Shown: positions 1 to 9,380 of the stretch, one piece after another
Position numbering within the stretch: position 1 is the first letter of the stretch
Layout of the letters: each line of letters begins with the position of its first letter
Assembly: GCF_004346685.1 (NCBI RefSeq)
Contig: NZ_SMCO01000001.1
Span: forward strand, 744,001-808,000
From: Sulfurirhabdus autotrophica
GTDB taxonomy: Bacteria; Pseudomonadota; Gammaproteobacteria; Burkholderiales; SMCO01
Direction: 5' to 3'
Length of the DNA stretch: 64,000 bases
Notes under the pieces: generated by a model
The model's input: the letters and a program-made list of their open reading frames with translations, nothing else
The model's database searches: none
Told to the model about the DNA's origin: nothing
Translations under genes and position numbers: made by a program

Positions 1-1018
1 AGTCACGCTCAACCTGCATAGCCATCAGCACTGAACTGGGTTCTGTGCTTCCGCTGGAACAGGCAGATCCGCTCGCCACCGCATATCCAGTACGGTCCAA
101 CTCCATTACCAACGTTTCGCCATCAATGCCGGGAAACGCAAAATAACTGGTATTCTGCACCCGATTAGTTGCCTGACCAAATATCACTGCACCTAACCCA
201 GCTAACCCATTCTCAAGTTTTTCGCGCATTGCGAACAAAATGCCGGATGAACCAGCCAACCTTTTTTGAGCTAGCTCGCAAGCCACTCCAAAACCCACAA
301 TCGCTGATACATTTTCAGTACCTGCTCTTAATCCTTTTTCATGCCCACCCCCTGAGATCAGGGGTTTCAACTCAAGTCGCTTATCTACCACCAGCGCTGC
401 GGCACCTTTTGGGCCGTATATTTTATGAGCTGACAGCGTCATCGCATGGACATTCAACGATGCAAAATTTACATTAATCTTTCCTAACGCCTGCACTGCA
501 TCGGTATGCATCCATGCACCCTGTTTGCGTGCCAGCTCAGCTATTGCTGATACATTCTGTATGACACCCGTTTCGTTATTCACTAACATTGTTGAGACCA
601 ATCCGGTTGGTGTCTGCAATGCCAGCTCTGCATCACTTAAATCCAGTAAACCATGACCATCAGATGCAATTTTTCGCAAACTCCAGCCCATACATGCTAA
701 CTCTTGCGCTGGTTTCATCACACTGGGATGTTCAACTGAGCCTACAACCAACTGGGAAGGTTTGAGATACGCAGATGCGCCCTTCAACATAAAATTATTG
801 GCTTCAGTCCCACCGCTGGTAAATATCACCTGAGAAGGGTGCGCTCCAACAGCATTAGCTACTTGCTCACGCGCCTCTTCTACTGCCTTTCGCGCATTTC
901 GCCCATATTCATGACGACTGGAGGCATTTCCGAAATGTTGCCTGAAATATGGCAGCATTGCTTCAAAAACTTTTTCGTCTAGTGGCGTTGTGGCATTGTG
1001 ATCTAGATAAGCCAGCAT
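1..1018 (-). CDS. iscS: Cysteine desulfurase, C-terminal end cut by window edge
   Basis: PLP enzyme that takes sulfur from L-cysteine for Fe-S cluster and thio-cofactor assembly. The translated minus strand begins MLAYLDHNATTPL, the usual NifS/IscS opening. It contains HTDAVQ, the PLP-lysine motif SAHKIYGPKG and the persulfide-forming cysteine in SGSACSSGS, which lies near the window edge. About 339 residues are visible and the C-terminus is outside. It starts 7 bases after the iscR stop, so the two are almost certainly cotranscribed from the promoter ahead of iscR. The downstream isc genes cannot be seen. Family assignment is secure; IscS rather than a NifS paralogue is inferred from the iscR neighbour. 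Confidence 0.95.
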   Translation of the reverse strand, partial: MLAYLDHNATTPLDEKVFEAMLPYFRQHFGNASSRHEYGRNARKAVEEAREQVANAVGAHPSQVIFTSGGTEANNFMLKGASAYLKPSQLVVGSVEHPSVMKPAQELACMGWSLRKIASDGHGLLDLSDAELALQTPTGLVSTMLVNNETGVIQNVSAIAELARKQGAWMHTDAVQALGKINVNFASLNVHAMTLSAHKIYGPKGAAALVVDKRLELKPLISGGGHEKGLRAGTENVSAIVGFGVACELAQKRLAGSSGILFAMREKLENGLAGLGAVIFGQATNRVQNTSYFAFPGIDGETLVMELDRTGYAVASGSACSSGSTEPSSVLMAMQVERD

Positions 1019-1025
1019 ACTGCAA

Positions 1026-1505
1026 CTATGCTACAAGCAATCCTTCAGCTTTACCGATATGACCACCGCGCCCATCATTTGCAACAGCGACACCTTCGAC
1101 ATTCTGACTTTCAACCAGATGCGAGAGTTTTACCGATGTAAGATAGTCAAAAATGCGCGCATTCAGATTCATCCAAAGATCATGGGTCATGCATTGCTGT
1201 TCATCATCGCGACAGTTGCCACGCCCGCCACATTGCGTTGCATCGATCGGTTCATCGACAGCGCGAATAATATCGGCAACGGATACTTCATCCATACTCT
1301 TGGCCAGACAGTAACCTCCACCTGGGCCACGAACACTATCAACCAGTGCATGGCGACGCAGCTTGCCAAATAATTGCTCTAAATAGGATAATGATATTTT
1401 TTGGCGGTCACTGATACCTGCCAAGGTCACCGGGCCTTGGCCGTGACGCATACCCAAGTCAATCATCGCTGTTACCGCAAAACGGCCTTTCGTTGTCAAT
1501 CGCAT
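1026..1505 (-). CDS. iscR: Fe-S cluster regulator IscR (Rrf2 family)
   Basis: Rrf2-type winged-helix transcription factor that senses cellular Fe-S status through a [2Fe-2S] cluster. It is 159 residues, normal for the family. The N-terminus MRLTTKGRFAV and the wing segment GPGGGY are typical. The cluster cysteines are at 92, 98 and 105. The second gap is six residues, whereas E. coli IscR has five (C92, C98, C104). It lies between cysE and iscS on the same strand. A near-consensus IscR type 1 box at 1559-1583 overlaps its own promoter, so autorepression is likely. Confidence 0.95.
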   Translation of the reverse strand: MRLTTKGRFAVTAMIDLGMRHGQGPVTLAGISDRQKISLSYLEQLFGKLRRHALVDSVRGPGGGYCLAKSMDEVSVADIIRAVDEPIDATQCGGRGNCRDDEQQCMTHDLWMNLNARIFDYLTSVKLSHLVESQNVEGVAVANDGRGGHIGKAEGLLVA

Positions 1506-1550
1506 TTTTAACCCGTCCCAGATGAAACGTAACGTTAATATTCGAGATTG

Positions 1551-1583
1551 ATAATATAATACCCGATTGTTTTAGTCAACAAT
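1551..1583 (-). promoter_or_regulatory. iscR promoter with type 1 IscR box
   Basis: On the minus strand TTGACT (1574-1579), a 17-base spacer and TATTAT (1551-1556) form a good sigma70 promoter. The 25-base stretch 1559-1583 matches the E. coli type 1 IscR consensus ATASYYGAC...TAT at 23 of 25 positions by my count, and it covers the -35 and spacer. The -35 shares bases with the cysE stop codon (1572-1574). Repression of iscR-iscS by holo-IscR is inferred. Confidence 0.8.
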
Positions 1584-2324
1584 TTTATTCAGGTATTTCG
1601 GATCAAATTTATCAGCGGATTCCGGCTCCGGTTCAATCTGAATCCCCATCTTCTCCAACTGTTCCAGAATCAATTCTAGACGATGATCTGTCGTCACGCT
1701 GTGGTCTATCAAACCATGCACCGCTTTAACAATGGGATCATTCATGTCTTCACTAATGGCATAAGCGGAAAACCCCAATTTTTCAGCTTTGGCAGCCCGC
1801 GCCTTGTCTTGATCGCCATCCAGAATACGTGCTGGTATGCCTACTGCTGTGGCACCGGCAGGCACATCTTTTACAACAACCGCATTAGACCCGATTTTAG
1901 CACCATCACCAATCATGATTGGCCCAAGTATCTTTGCGCCAGCTCCCACCACAACACCCTTGCCAAGTGTAGGATGGCGCTTACCTTTATTCCAGGAAGT
2001 GCCGCCCAGCGTTACTCCGTGATACAAGGTACTGTCATCACCAATCTCCGCAGTTTCTCCAATCACAACACCCATACCATGATCGATGAACACCCTACTC
2101 CCAATAGTTGCTCCGGGATGGATTTCAATGCCAGTCAGCCAGCGACCTATATATGAGATAAAACGTGCCAGCCACTTCAGGTTCCATCTCCACAACCTGT
2201 TAGTCAACCGATGAATCAGGACGGCATGAATCCCGGGATAAGTTGTAATGATCTCCCAAGTAGACCTGGCTGCCGGATCGCGATCGAAAACAACCGAAAT
2301 GTCGCCCCTGATTTTCTTAAACAT
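1572..2324 (-). CDS. cysE: Serine O-acetyltransferase
   Basis: Makes O-acetylserine from serine and acetyl-CoA, the first step of cysteine synthesis. The 250-residue protein has a short N-terminal helical part and then a left-handed beta-helix of hexapeptide repeats (about residues 66-165). The catalytic-type histidine is in [14 protein letters not shown] (D81-H82), with H102 in [19 protein letters not shown] has Glu67 where E. coli CysE has the catalytic Asp143, which is common in the short CysE class. It sits between trmJ and iscR. Its own IscR-type promoter (2351-2383) suggests that cysteine supply is tied to Fe-S demand. Confidence 0.93.
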   Translation of the reverse strand: MFKKIRGDISVVFDRDPAARSTWEIITTYPGIHAVLIHRLTNRLWRWNLKWLARFISYIGRWLTGIEIHPGATIGSRVFIDHGMGVVIGETAEIGDDSTLYHGVTLGGTSWNKGKRHPTLGKGVVVGAGAKILGPIMIGDGAKIGSNAVVVKDVPAGATAVGIPARILDGDQDKARAAKAEKLGFSAYAISEDMNDPIVKAVHGLIDHSVTTDHRLELILEQLEKMGIQIEPEPESADKFDPKYLNKIVD

Positions 2325-2350
2325 GCATTATATTCCAGACATTTTTTAAA

Positions 2351-2383
2351 AGTATGTAATACCATACTAAATTAGTCAACTTT
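2351..2383 (-). promoter_or_regulatory. cysE promoter with IscR-like box
   Basis: TTGACT (2374-2379), 17 bases, then CATACT (2351-2356) on the minus strand. The 25-base window 2359-2383 matches the type 1 IscR consensus at 22 of 25 positions by my count. The geometry is identical to the iscR promoter, including overlap of the -35 with the upstream gene's stop codon (trmJ, 2372-2374). The regulator assignment is inferred from this similarity. Confidence 0.65.
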
Positions 2384-3097
2384 TTGCGTTGCTGACAATA
2401 TTCCCCGCAGTATATTGACTTCTTCCTTCTCGAGCTGCGCTCTTACAAATAATCTGCGCATACGTTGCATCAATCGTTTCGGCTCGTTCGGGTCAAGAAA
2501 TCCGGTTTCAACCATTACCTGCTCAAGATGATTATAAAATCGTTCAACATCTTCAAATTGAGCCAATTCTCTTGATTTGGCTTCGACCAGCCCTGTTTCT
2601 GGCAACGTCATACGCAATTCATAAGTCAATATTTGTACAGCCGCTGCTAAATTCAATGAAGAATATTCAGGATTAGACGGAATAGTGACCAGCATTTGGC
2701 ACTTATTGACCTCTTCATTCGTCAACCCGGACATTTCAGTGCCAAAAACGAGCGCAATCTTACAGTTAACAGCATTTTCAAGAATTTGTGGCGCTGCTTG
2801 TCTTGTCGTAAACACAGCATGAGACAAATCCCGGTGGCGAGCTGTCACCGCTACCGCCAATGTCGTGCCCTCCAACGCTTCATCCAGCGAAGTGCATACA
2901 ACTGCATTGACAAGCAAATCATCCGCACCTGCAGACATCGCATTTGCGTGTCCATCAGGAAAATGTTTGGGATTTATTAAATATAATGAATTAAATCCCA
3001 TGGTCTTCATTGCCCTCGCAGCCGCGCCAATATTGCCTGGATGACTGGTATGACTCAACACAATTCGGATATTATCTAAAATGCCGGGTTTATTCAT
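2372..3097 (-). CDS. trmJ: tRNA (cytidine/uridine-2'-O-)-methyltransferase TrmJ
   Basis: SPOUT-family methyltransferase expected to 2'-O-methylate nucleotide 32 of tRNAs using SAM. The 241-residue protein shows HTSHPGNIGAAARAMK near the N-terminus, the motif-2 segment ALVFGTEMSGL and the knot motif IPSNPEYSSLNLAAAVQI, all diagnostic of TrmJ. The C-terminal tail is helical and charged. It is the first gene of the trmJ-cysE-iscR-iscS run, an arrangement seen in other betaproteobacteria. It is divergent from suhB with only 61 bases between the starts, and I found no convincing promoter or Shine-Dalgarno in front of it. Confidence 0.93.
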   Translation of the reverse strand: MNKPGILDNIRIVLSHTSHPGNIGAAARAMKTMGFNSLYLINPKHFPDGHANAMSAGADDLLVNAVVCTSLDEALEGTTLAVAVTARHRDLSHAVFTTRQAAPQILENAVNCKIALVFGTEMSGLTNEEVNKCQMLVTIPSNPEYSSLNLAAAVQILTYELRMTLPETGLVEAKSRELAQFEDVERFYNHLEQVMVETGFLDPNEPKRLMQRMRRLFVRAQLEKEEVNILRGILSATQKVD

Positions 3098-3158
3098 TTA
3101 CGGAATACCATTAAAATACGCAAATTCGTTCCTTAATATTTCAAACTGAAGGGTTTAC

Positions 3159-3953
3159 ATGCACCCAATGCTCACCATAGCGGTGAAAGCCGCCCGTCGC
3201 GCCGGAAGTATCATCAACCGGGCTTCGCTTGATATTGACTTGCTCACAATCAAGCACAAAAACAATAATGACTATGTCAGCGAGGTCGATGATGCGGCTG
3301 AACAGGCTATCATTGAAATTCTGCTTGATGCCTACCCAAATCATGCGATTTTAGCAGAAGAAAGCGGACATCAGGGGGATTCAGAATATCAATGGATCAT
3401 CGACCCTTTAGATGGAACCACCAATTTTTTACATGGTTTTCAACAATATGCAGTGTCCATTGCCTTGCTTCACAAGGGGGTTCTATCTCAGGCTGTCATC
3501 TATGACCCTTCCAGAAACGACCTTTTCACGGCATCCAAAGGGAAAGGCGCCTATCTTAATGACCGCCGTATCCGGGTCAGCAAACGCTCTTTCATCAAAG
3601 ATGCGCTGATAGGAACAGGCTTTCCTTATCGTGATTTTGACCATTTGGATACTTACATGGCCATGCTGCGCGATATGCTGCAGAAAACCTCAGGTGTCCG
3701 CCGCCCAGGATCTGCAGCTCTGGATCTGGCTTATACAGCAGCAGGACGCCTCGACGGCTTTTGGGAAATTGGCCTCAAACCGTGGGACATCGCGGCAGGA
3801 TGTTTATTAGTTCAAGAAGCTGGCGGATTGGTAGGTGATTTTCAAGGCAATGAATCCTATATTGAAAGCGGCAATATTGTGGCAGGCAATCCAAAAGTAT
3901 TTGCACAGTTATTGCAAATACTTGCGCCACATTTGACTGAAAACTTGAAATAG
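3159..3953 (+). CDS. suhB: Inositol-1-monophosphatase family protein SuhB
   Basis: Mg-dependent phosphatase of the inositol monophosphatase family. In E. coli SuhB also acts in ribosomal RNA antitermination and ribosome assembly. Metal-binding motifs are present: E67-E68 in ILAEESG, D82-P-L-D85-G-T-T in [10 protein letters not shown], and W209-D210 in PWDIAAG. Length (264 residues) is normal for the family. A Shine-Dalgarno-like GAAGGG precedes the ATG. It is divergent from trmJ, stands alone on its strand, and is followed by a terminator-like hairpin at 4032-4057. Confidence 0.93.
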   Translation: MHPMLTIAVKAARRAGSIINRASLDIDLLTIKHKNNNDYVSEVDDAAEQAIIEILLDAYPNHAILAEESGHQGDSEYQWIIDPLDGTTNFLHGFQQYAVSIALLHKGVLSQAVIYDPSRNDLFTASKGKGAYLNDRRIRVSKRSFIKDALIGTGFPYRDFDHLDTYMAMLRDMLQKTSGVRRPGSAALDLAYTAAGRLDGFWEIGLKPWDIAAGCLLVQEAGGLVGDFQGNESYIESGNIVAGNPKVFAQLLQILAPHLTENLK

Positions 3954-3983
3954 CCAAAGATCTACTTAACAAATAACAGGTAG

Positions 3984-4014
3984 TGAGTCAGGTAGCCACT
4001 TTGCGCCTGACTCA
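3984..4014 (+). repeat. Inverted repeat behind suhB
   Basis: TGAGTCAGG (3984-3992) pairs perfectly with CCTGACTCA (4006-4014) across a 13-base loop. No T-run follows, so it is not a standard intrinsic terminator. It may protect the suhB mRNA end or act together with the next hairpin. Confidence 0.5.
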
Positions 4015-4031
4015 GCATTACCAGCTAACAT

Positions 4032-4057
4032 AGCGCAGCCCTGCGCTTTATTATTTT
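4032..4057 (+). terminator. Probable suhB terminator
   Basis: AGCGCAG-CC-CTGCGCT forms a compact GC-rich hairpin followed by a T-rich tail (TTTATTATTTT). It lies between the suhB stop and the mutS start. The tail is interrupted by A, so strength is uncertain. Confidence 0.5.
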
Positions 4058-4077
4058 CAAGTGGTAAATACTCAAAA

Positions 4078-6642
4078 ATGACTGTCACCCATACCCCCAT
4101 GATGCAGCAGTACCACCGCATCAAGTCGGAACATCCTGATATGCTTTTGTTTTATCGAATGGGTGACTTTTACGAGTTATTTTTTGAAGATGCCGAAGAA
4201 GCTTCCCGCCTGCTGGATATCACCCTGACAACCCGAGGTTCTTCAGCCGGCACACCGATTAAAATGGCAGGCGTTCCCTACCATGCCGCCGAGCAATACC
4301 TTGCCAAACTGGTAAAACTGGGAAGATCGGTGGCTGTGTGTGAACAAGTCGGTGACCCGGCAACCAGCAAAGGCCCGGTAGAACGCCAGGTTGCTCGCAT
4401 CATCACCCCCGGCACGCTGACAGACAGTGCGCTAATGGAGGACAAACGCGACAACATTCTGCTCGCGATTGCTCCTTCCGGAGAAAAAATAGGACTGGCC
4501 TGGCTCAATATTGCGAGCGGCGCATTCAGCGGCACAGAAATTACCGAAACACAGCTTAGCAGCGAATTGGAACGCCTGAATCCTGCAGAAATCCTGATCC
4601 CAGAGGATTTTAAGCATATTGCGCTAAGCAACACGAAATGCGCATTGAAAAAATTACCGCCATGGCACTTTGACTACGAAACAGCTAATCAACGGCTTTG
4701 TCGGCAGTTTTCCACCTTGAGTCTGGAAGGGTTCGGTTGTGAAAATAAGCAGAATGCCGTGCAGGCCGCCGGTGCATTACTTGAATATTCATTGCACACA
4801 CAAAGAGCCACTCTGCCTCACATCACCGCCTTTTCAGTTGAAAACACCAATATTTATGTTTCAATGGATGCCGCTACCCGACGCAACCTTGAAATCAGCG
4901 AGACCCTTCGTGGCGAAGCCTCTCCCACCCTCCTGTCTTTGCTGGATACAACAGCCAGCAGTATGGGTAGCCGATTACTGCGACACTGGTTGCACCATCC
5001 CTTGCGCGATAGGGAGATTATTGCCAACCGCCACAATACCATTCTTGCTTTACAAAGCGGAACCGATAGCCCCCCCTATCAAAACATTCACGATACATTG
5101 CGGCATTGCGTCGATATCGAGCGGATAACTGCGCGTATCGCACTAAGAACAGCACGCCCCAGAGATTTATCAGGCCTGCGCGACAGCCTGAAAATTTTGC
5201 CTTCACTGATCCACATTCTCGCCAGCCTTGATACACCGCGAATCAGGGACTTAAAAGCACTGCTTTCCCCACAGAATGAACTACTGGAATTACTTACGCG
5301 AGCAATTCAGGCAGATCCCAGCGTTGTGCTCCGTGAAGGAGGAGTGATTGCAGATAACTACGATACCGAACTCGATGAATTACGGGCAATTCAAACCAAC
5401 TGCGGTGCGTTTTTACTCGAACTGGAAGCCCGGGAAAAAGAACGCAGCGGTATCACAACACTCAAGGTGGAATACAATCGGGTTCACGGTTTTTATATCG
5501 AAGTTTCCAGAGCGCAGAGTGATAAGGTTCCGGATGATTATCGACGCAGACAGACGCTAAAAAATGTAGAGCGTTACATCACTCCCGAATTAAAGTCCTT
5601 CGAAGATAAGGCGTTATCCGCTTCAGACCGTGCACTGACTCGGGAAAAGTTACTGTACGAAGCTCTGATTGATAGTTTGCAACCCCACATTCATGGCCTG
5701 CAAATCATTGCGACAGCCGTTTCGGAAATAGACGTGCTGGCAACACTGGCAGAACGGGCCATCAAACTGAATCTGACCGCGCCAGAATTTACATCAGAAC
5801 CAAAGCTGGAAATTATTAATGGGCGCCACCCAGTCGTAGAGAGGCAAATCGATCATTTTATTGCCAACGACACGCTGCTATCCAGATCGCGCCAGATGCT
5901 GCTGATTACCGGCCCCAACATGGGCGGCAAATCAACCTATATGCGACAAACTGCATTAATTGTCCTGCTCGCCCATTGCGGCTGCTTCGTCCCCGCAAAC
6001 AGCGCAACCATTGGCCCGATTGATCAGATTTTTACCCGTATCGGCGCATCTGATGATCTGGCAGGGGGGCGTTCAACCTTTATGGTAGAAATGACGGAAA
6101 CCGCAAATATCCTGCACAATGCGACGGAAAACAGCCTGGTATTGCTGGACGAAATTGGACGCGGAACGTCTACATTTGATGGATTAGCGCTTGCCTATGC
6201 ATGCGCACGCAGTCTGACTGAAAAAAACCGCTCATACGCCCTGTTTGCCACACATTATTTTGAACTGACCAGACTTGCGCAAGAATTAAAGCAAGCTGTG
6301 AATGTGCATCTGGATGCGGTTGAGCACAAGGATCACATTGTATTTTTGCACAGTGTTGCCGACGGCCCTGCCAGCCAGAGTTATGGATTACAAGTTGCCG
6401 CGCTAGCAGGCGTACCCGGGAACGTTATTCAAATGGCAAAAAAACACTTGGTGCTACTGGAGCAACAAAGCATCAATTCAGGCATGCAAGGCGATTTATT
6501 TTCTGCAGTTCCTGCACAGGAGCCTGAACCTGAGCACAATCCGGTACTTGAAAAACTACGTGAAACAGAACCCGATGAATTAAGCCCTAAAGCAGCTTTG
6601 GAATTGATCTATATCTTAAAAAAAATGGCAGAACCATCCTAA
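4078..6642 (+). CDS. mutS: DNA mismatch repair protein MutS
   Basis: Recognises base mispairs and small loops and starts methyl- or nick-directed repair with MutL. The protein is 854 residues, full length. The mismatch-contacting Phe-x-Glu is F31-Y32-E33 in MGDFYELF. The Walker A motif GPNMGGKST is at 612-620 and the Walker B aspartate-glutamate of LLDEIGRGT at 691-692. A C-terminal helical tail follows. It is a single gene, convergent with slyD. A run of seven C occurs in the coding sequence at 5070-5076, a possible slippage site. Confidence 0.97.
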   Translation: MTVTHTPMMQQYHRIKSEHPDMLLFYRMGDFYELFFEDAEEASRLLDITLTTRGSSAGTPIKMAGVPYHAAEQYLAKLVKLGRSVAVCEQVGDPATSKGPVERQVARIITPGTLTDSALMEDKRDNILLAIAPSGEKIGLAWLNIASGAFSGTEITETQLSSELERLNPAEILIPEDFKHIALSNTKCALKKLPPWHFDYETANQRLCRQFSTLSLEGFGCENKQNAVQAAGALLEYSLHTQRATLPHITAFSVENTNIYVSMDAATRRNLEISETLRGEASPTLLSLLDTTASSMGSRLLRHWLHHPLRDREIIANRHNTILALQSGTDSPPYQNIHDTLRHCVDIERITARIALRTARPRDLSGLRDSLKILPSLIHILASLDTPRIRDLKALLSPQNELLELLTRAIQADPSVVLREGGVIADNYDTELDELRAIQTNCGAFLLELEAREKERSGITTLKVEYNRVHGFYIEVSRAQSDKVPDDYRRRQTLKNVERYITPELKSFEDKALSASDRALTREKLLYEALIDSLQPHIHGLQIIATAVSEIDVLATLAERAIKLNLTAPEFTSEPKLEIINGRHPVVERQIDHFIANDTLLSRSRQMLLITGPNMGGKSTYMRQTALIVLLAHCGCFVPANSATIGPIDQIFTRIGASDDLAGGRSTFMVEMTETANILHNATENSLVLLDEIGRGTSTFDGLALAYACARSLTEKNRSYALFATHYFELTRLAQELKQAVNVHLDAVEHKDHIVFLHSVADGPASQSYGLQVAALAGVPGNVIQMAKKHLVLLEQQSINSGMQGDLFSAVPAQEPEPEHNPVLEKLRETEPDELSPKAALELIYILKKMAEPS

Positions 6643-6707
6643 ACAGACCGGATTCCCAAACCACAGTGCAACTCACCGTCAATCTGAAAATCCCGCCAAT
6701 TTAATAA

Positions 6708-7187
6708 TTAGTGTTGATGCCCGTGTGCACCATGCACATGGCCGTGATCAATTTCTTCACCACTTGCAGCACGTACTTCCTGAATTGTGCAATTGAAGAC
6801 TAAAGTCTGCCCTGCCAACGGATGATTGCCATCGACGATCACTTTGTCTTCAGCCATATCTGTTATGGTGTAGATCAGAATTTCTTCCGAACCTTCCGGT
6901 GCACCTTCAAACTGCATGCCTACTTCAGCATTTTCCGGAAACTGGTTACGTGGCTCGACACGCACCAGATTTTCATCATACTCTCCGAAAGCATTATCTG
7001 GCTCGAGCATCACTTCACAGCTATCCCCGGCTTTTTTTCCATCCAGACTATCTTCAACAACTGGAAAAATACCATCATAACCTCCATGTAAATAAGTCAC
7101 GGGCTGGTCACTCTTTTCCAGAATTTTACCTTCTTTATCTTTCAATTCGTAATTGATTGTTACTACTGTATCTTTTGCAATTTGCAT
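6708..7187 (-). CDS. slyD: FKBP-type peptidyl-prolyl isomerase, SlyD-like
   Basis: Prolyl isomerase and chaperone of the SlyD class, often involved in nickel handling. The 159-residue product has an FKBP fold with an inserted flap domain (GKKAGDSCEVMLEPDNAFGE region). It ends with a histidine-rich metal-binding tail (HGHVHGAHGHQH). I chose the ATG at 7187 (MQIAKDT) because it follows GGGGTG and leaves bcp intact; a longer reading from 7211 would overlap the end of bcp. Only four bases separate it from the bcp stop, so the two genes are cotranscribed. Confidence 0.92.
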   Translation of the reverse strand: MQIAKDTVVTINYELKDKEGKILEKSDQPVTYLHGGYDGIFPVVEDSLDGKKAGDSCEVMLEPDNAFGEYDENLVRVEPRNQFPENAEVGMQFEGAPEGSEEILIYTITDMAEDKVIVDGNHPLAGQTLVFNCTIQEVRAASGEEIDHGHVHGAHGHQH

Positions 7188-7191
7188 GAAT

Positions 7192-7659
7192 TCACCCCAA
7201 AACCTTAACAAGTTTCAACATTTCTGCAGCATGGCCCTTTGCGTTTACACCGTAAAACGCATGTTGCACCACACCCTGTTTGTCAATAATAAAAGTGGAA
7301 CGCACAATACCCATACGTTTCACCCCCTCTTTTTCTTTCTCTTGCCATACACCATACTTGCCACATACTTCACCTTCAGTGTCGGCAAGCAGTCTGACAG
7401 ACAACCCGTGTTTGTCACGGAAAGCGCCATGACTGATGCAATCGTCCTTGCTCACACCTAACACAACCGTATCATAGCGCGCAAAATCCGAATCCCTGTC
7501 GCTGAAATCGGTCGCTTCAATTGTGCAGCCCGGTGTATCATCTTTAGGATAGAAATACAGCACAACATGCTTCTTTCCTTTAAAATCGGAAAGCTTGACC
7601 GGCTCCATATCAGCGTCCGGCAAGGTAAATCCTGGTGCAGTCTGACCAGCTTGCAACAT
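7192..7659 (-). CDS. bcp: Thioredoxin-dependent thiol peroxidase (BCP/PrxQ)
   Basis: Reduces H2O2 and organic hydroperoxides. The peroxidatic cysteine is C45 in KDDTPGCTIEATDF. The resolving cysteine five residues later, found in E. coli BCP (C50), is Thr50 here, so resolution would need C74, C99 or a partner thiol. The ATG at 7659 is preferred because GAGGAG lies six bases upstream; the GTG two codons earlier would sit inside that Shine-Dalgarno. It is cotranscribed with slyD and divergent from the ribosomal oxygenase gene. Confidence 0.93.
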   Translation of the reverse strand: MLQAGQTAPGFTLPDADMEPVKLSDFKGKKHVVLYFYPKDDTPGCTIEATDFSDRDSDFARYDTVVLGVSKDDCISHGAFRDKHGLSVRLLADTEGEVCGKYGVWQEKEKEGVKRMGIVRSTFIIDKQGVVQHAFYGVNAKGHAAEMLKLVKVLG

Positions 7660-7738
7660 AATCACTCCTCATCTTTCGATAAGGGAATTCTAACCGATTT
7701 TGCTTAACATTAATCCTGAACAGCCATTTTTTTTAATC

Positions 7739-8860
7739 ATGAATAAACATTTATTAGGCGGCATCACCCCGCAAAAATTTCTGAAAGAATATTGGCAAAA
7801 AAAACCTTTGCTGATTCGTGATGCCCTACCTGAGTACGCACATCTCCTAACACCCAATGAAATCGCAGGACTTGCCTGTTCAGAAGATTTGCAGTCGCGC
7901 CTGGTGACTGAAACGCGCGGCAAATGGCACCTGCGCCACGGTCCTTTTAATGAACAGGACTTTTCAAAACTTCCAAAATCAAAATGGTCACTACTGGTTC
8001 AAGGCATTAACAACATCGTGCCAGAGGCATCTGAGTTACTCCATGAATTCAGTTTCATACCACATGCCCGCCTTGACGACATCATGGTAAGTTATGCGCC
8101 AAAAAATGGCGGGATTGGCCCCCATGTAGATTCCTATGATGTTTTTCTGCTTCAGGGTGCAGGTCACAAGCGATGGCAAATCAGTGATCAACAGGACAGA
8201 AGCCTTATTCCGGACGCGCCTCTGCGTATATTGCAGAACTTCGAGCCAGAAGAAGAGTGGCTAGTCGGTCCGGGAGATTTGCTTTACCTGCCACCACGTT
8301 ATGCGCACTATGGCATCGCCCAGGATGACTGCATCACTTACTCTGTAGGATTCCGCGCACCATCCGCACAAGAACTAGCCACTCAGTTTCTAGTGTATTT
8401 GCAGGACAACATTCAAATTCACGGGATGTATCAGGATCCCGACCTGACTCGCCAGCAACATCCCGCGGAAATAAGCAACAAAATGATTCGAAAAGTGGAA
8501 GACATGCTTAAGCAAATCCACTGGAACCGTGACGATATCAGCCAGTTTCTTGGACGCTACCTGAGTGAACCCAAGTCCCATATATTTTTCGACGCGCCCG
8601 AACCCCCGCTCTCACCAACTCAATTTAAAAAGCGCTCACATAAGCTTGGCATCCAGCTTGCCCTGCAAAGCCAGATGTTATTTCAAGGACAAACCTTATT
8701 TTTAAATGGTGAATCTTTTGAAACCAGCTTGCCAACCACCAACAGCCTGCTCGAACTGGCCGACAACCGTATGCTGCAACCCGGGACGCCTGCAAACAAA
8801 GATACAGATGCCTTGCTTTACCAATGGTATTTAAACGGCTATATTGAAATTCAAGAATAA
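7739..8860 (+). CDS. roxA: JmjC/cupin ribosomal oxygenase (YcfD/RoxA-like)
   Basis: Fe(II)/2-oxoglutarate oxygenase of the cupin_4 family. E. coli RoxA hydroxylates an arginine of ribosomal protein L16. The facial triad is visible as H129-x-D131 (GGIGPHVDSYD) and H190 (LPPRYAHYG). The 373-residue length matches the family, which has a C-terminal winged-helix region. The start MNKHLLGG (7739) agrees with homologues; an upstream TTG at 7700 is less likely. No clear Shine-Dalgarno is present. A small gene follows directly. Confidence 0.9.
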   Translation: MNKHLLGGITPQKFLKEYWQKKPLLIRDALPEYAHLLTPNEIAGLACSEDLQSRLVTETRGKWHLRHGPFNEQDFSKLPKSKWSLLVQGINNIVPEASELLHEFSFIPHARLDDIMVSYAPKNGGIGPHVDSYDVFLLQGAGHKRWQISDQQDRSLIPDAPLRILQNFEPEEEWLVGPGDLLYLPPRYAHYGIAQDDCITYSVGFRAPSAQELATQFLVYLQDNIQIHGMYQDPDLTRQQHPAEISNKMIRKVEDMLKQIHWNRDDISQFLGRYLSEPKSHIFFDAPEPPLSPTQFKKRSHKLGIQLALQSQMLFQGQTLFLNGESFETSLPTTNSLLELADNRMLQPGTPANKDTDALLYQWYLNGYIEIQE

Positions 8861-8891
8861 TCTGGCGACTGACACATTGACCCAAATTGTG

Positions 8892-9380
8892 ATGACAAAT
8901 CAACCAGTCCACACGAAGTTAGGGGGGGGAAATGACCTGGAAGCAGCAATTAACCGCGTCATTTCCCAGGCACAGCGATATCTACGCATATTTGACTACA
9001 ACCTTTCAGAAGGCAACTACAATAGTCCAGACAGGTTCGAGTTACTACGCAATTTTCTGCTTTTAAGCAGAGCCAATCGACTGGATATTTTGCTGCACGA
9101 CACGGATCACCTTACGCGTTACTGCCCGCGTATGATCATTCTCCTCCAGCAGTTCAGCCACGCCATACGAATCCATAAAATATCGCCTGAAGCCAAGGGC
9201 ATAGACGACCCTTTCATTATTGCGGATGAATCACATTACGTACATCGATTTCACTACAATAACCCACGTGCTCTGCTCGGCTTACATGACAATCCTGGCA
9301 CCTTAAAATTAAGCCAGCGATTTGCTGAAATATGGGATACATCAACACCCTCTACTTTTGCAACAACACTTGGTTTATAA
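8892..9380 (+). CDS. Small unknown protein behind the ribosomal oxygenase gene
   Basis: I do not assign a function. It resembles the uncharacterised proteins that follow ycfD-like genes in many betaproteobacteria (a DUF7931-type domain, from memory). The predicted product is about 162 residues, soluble, with no signal peptide. It is rich in Leu, Arg and His (FDYNLSEGNYN, DILLHDTDHL, DESHYVHRFHY). An ATG at 8892 is chosen; a TTG at 8844 would extend it into the upstream gene. A run of eight G (8932-8939) lies in codons 14-16, so one-base slippage would abolish it. Coupling to roxA is likely from the 31-base gap. Confidence 0.75.
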   Translation: MTNQPVHTKLGGGNDLEAAINRVISQAQRYLRIFDYNLSEGNYNSPDRFELLRNFLLLSRANRLDILLHDTDHLTRYCPRMIILLQQFSHAIRIHKISPEAKGIDDPFIIADESHYVHRFHYNNPRALLGLHDNPGTLKLSQRFAEIWDTSTPSTFATTLGL

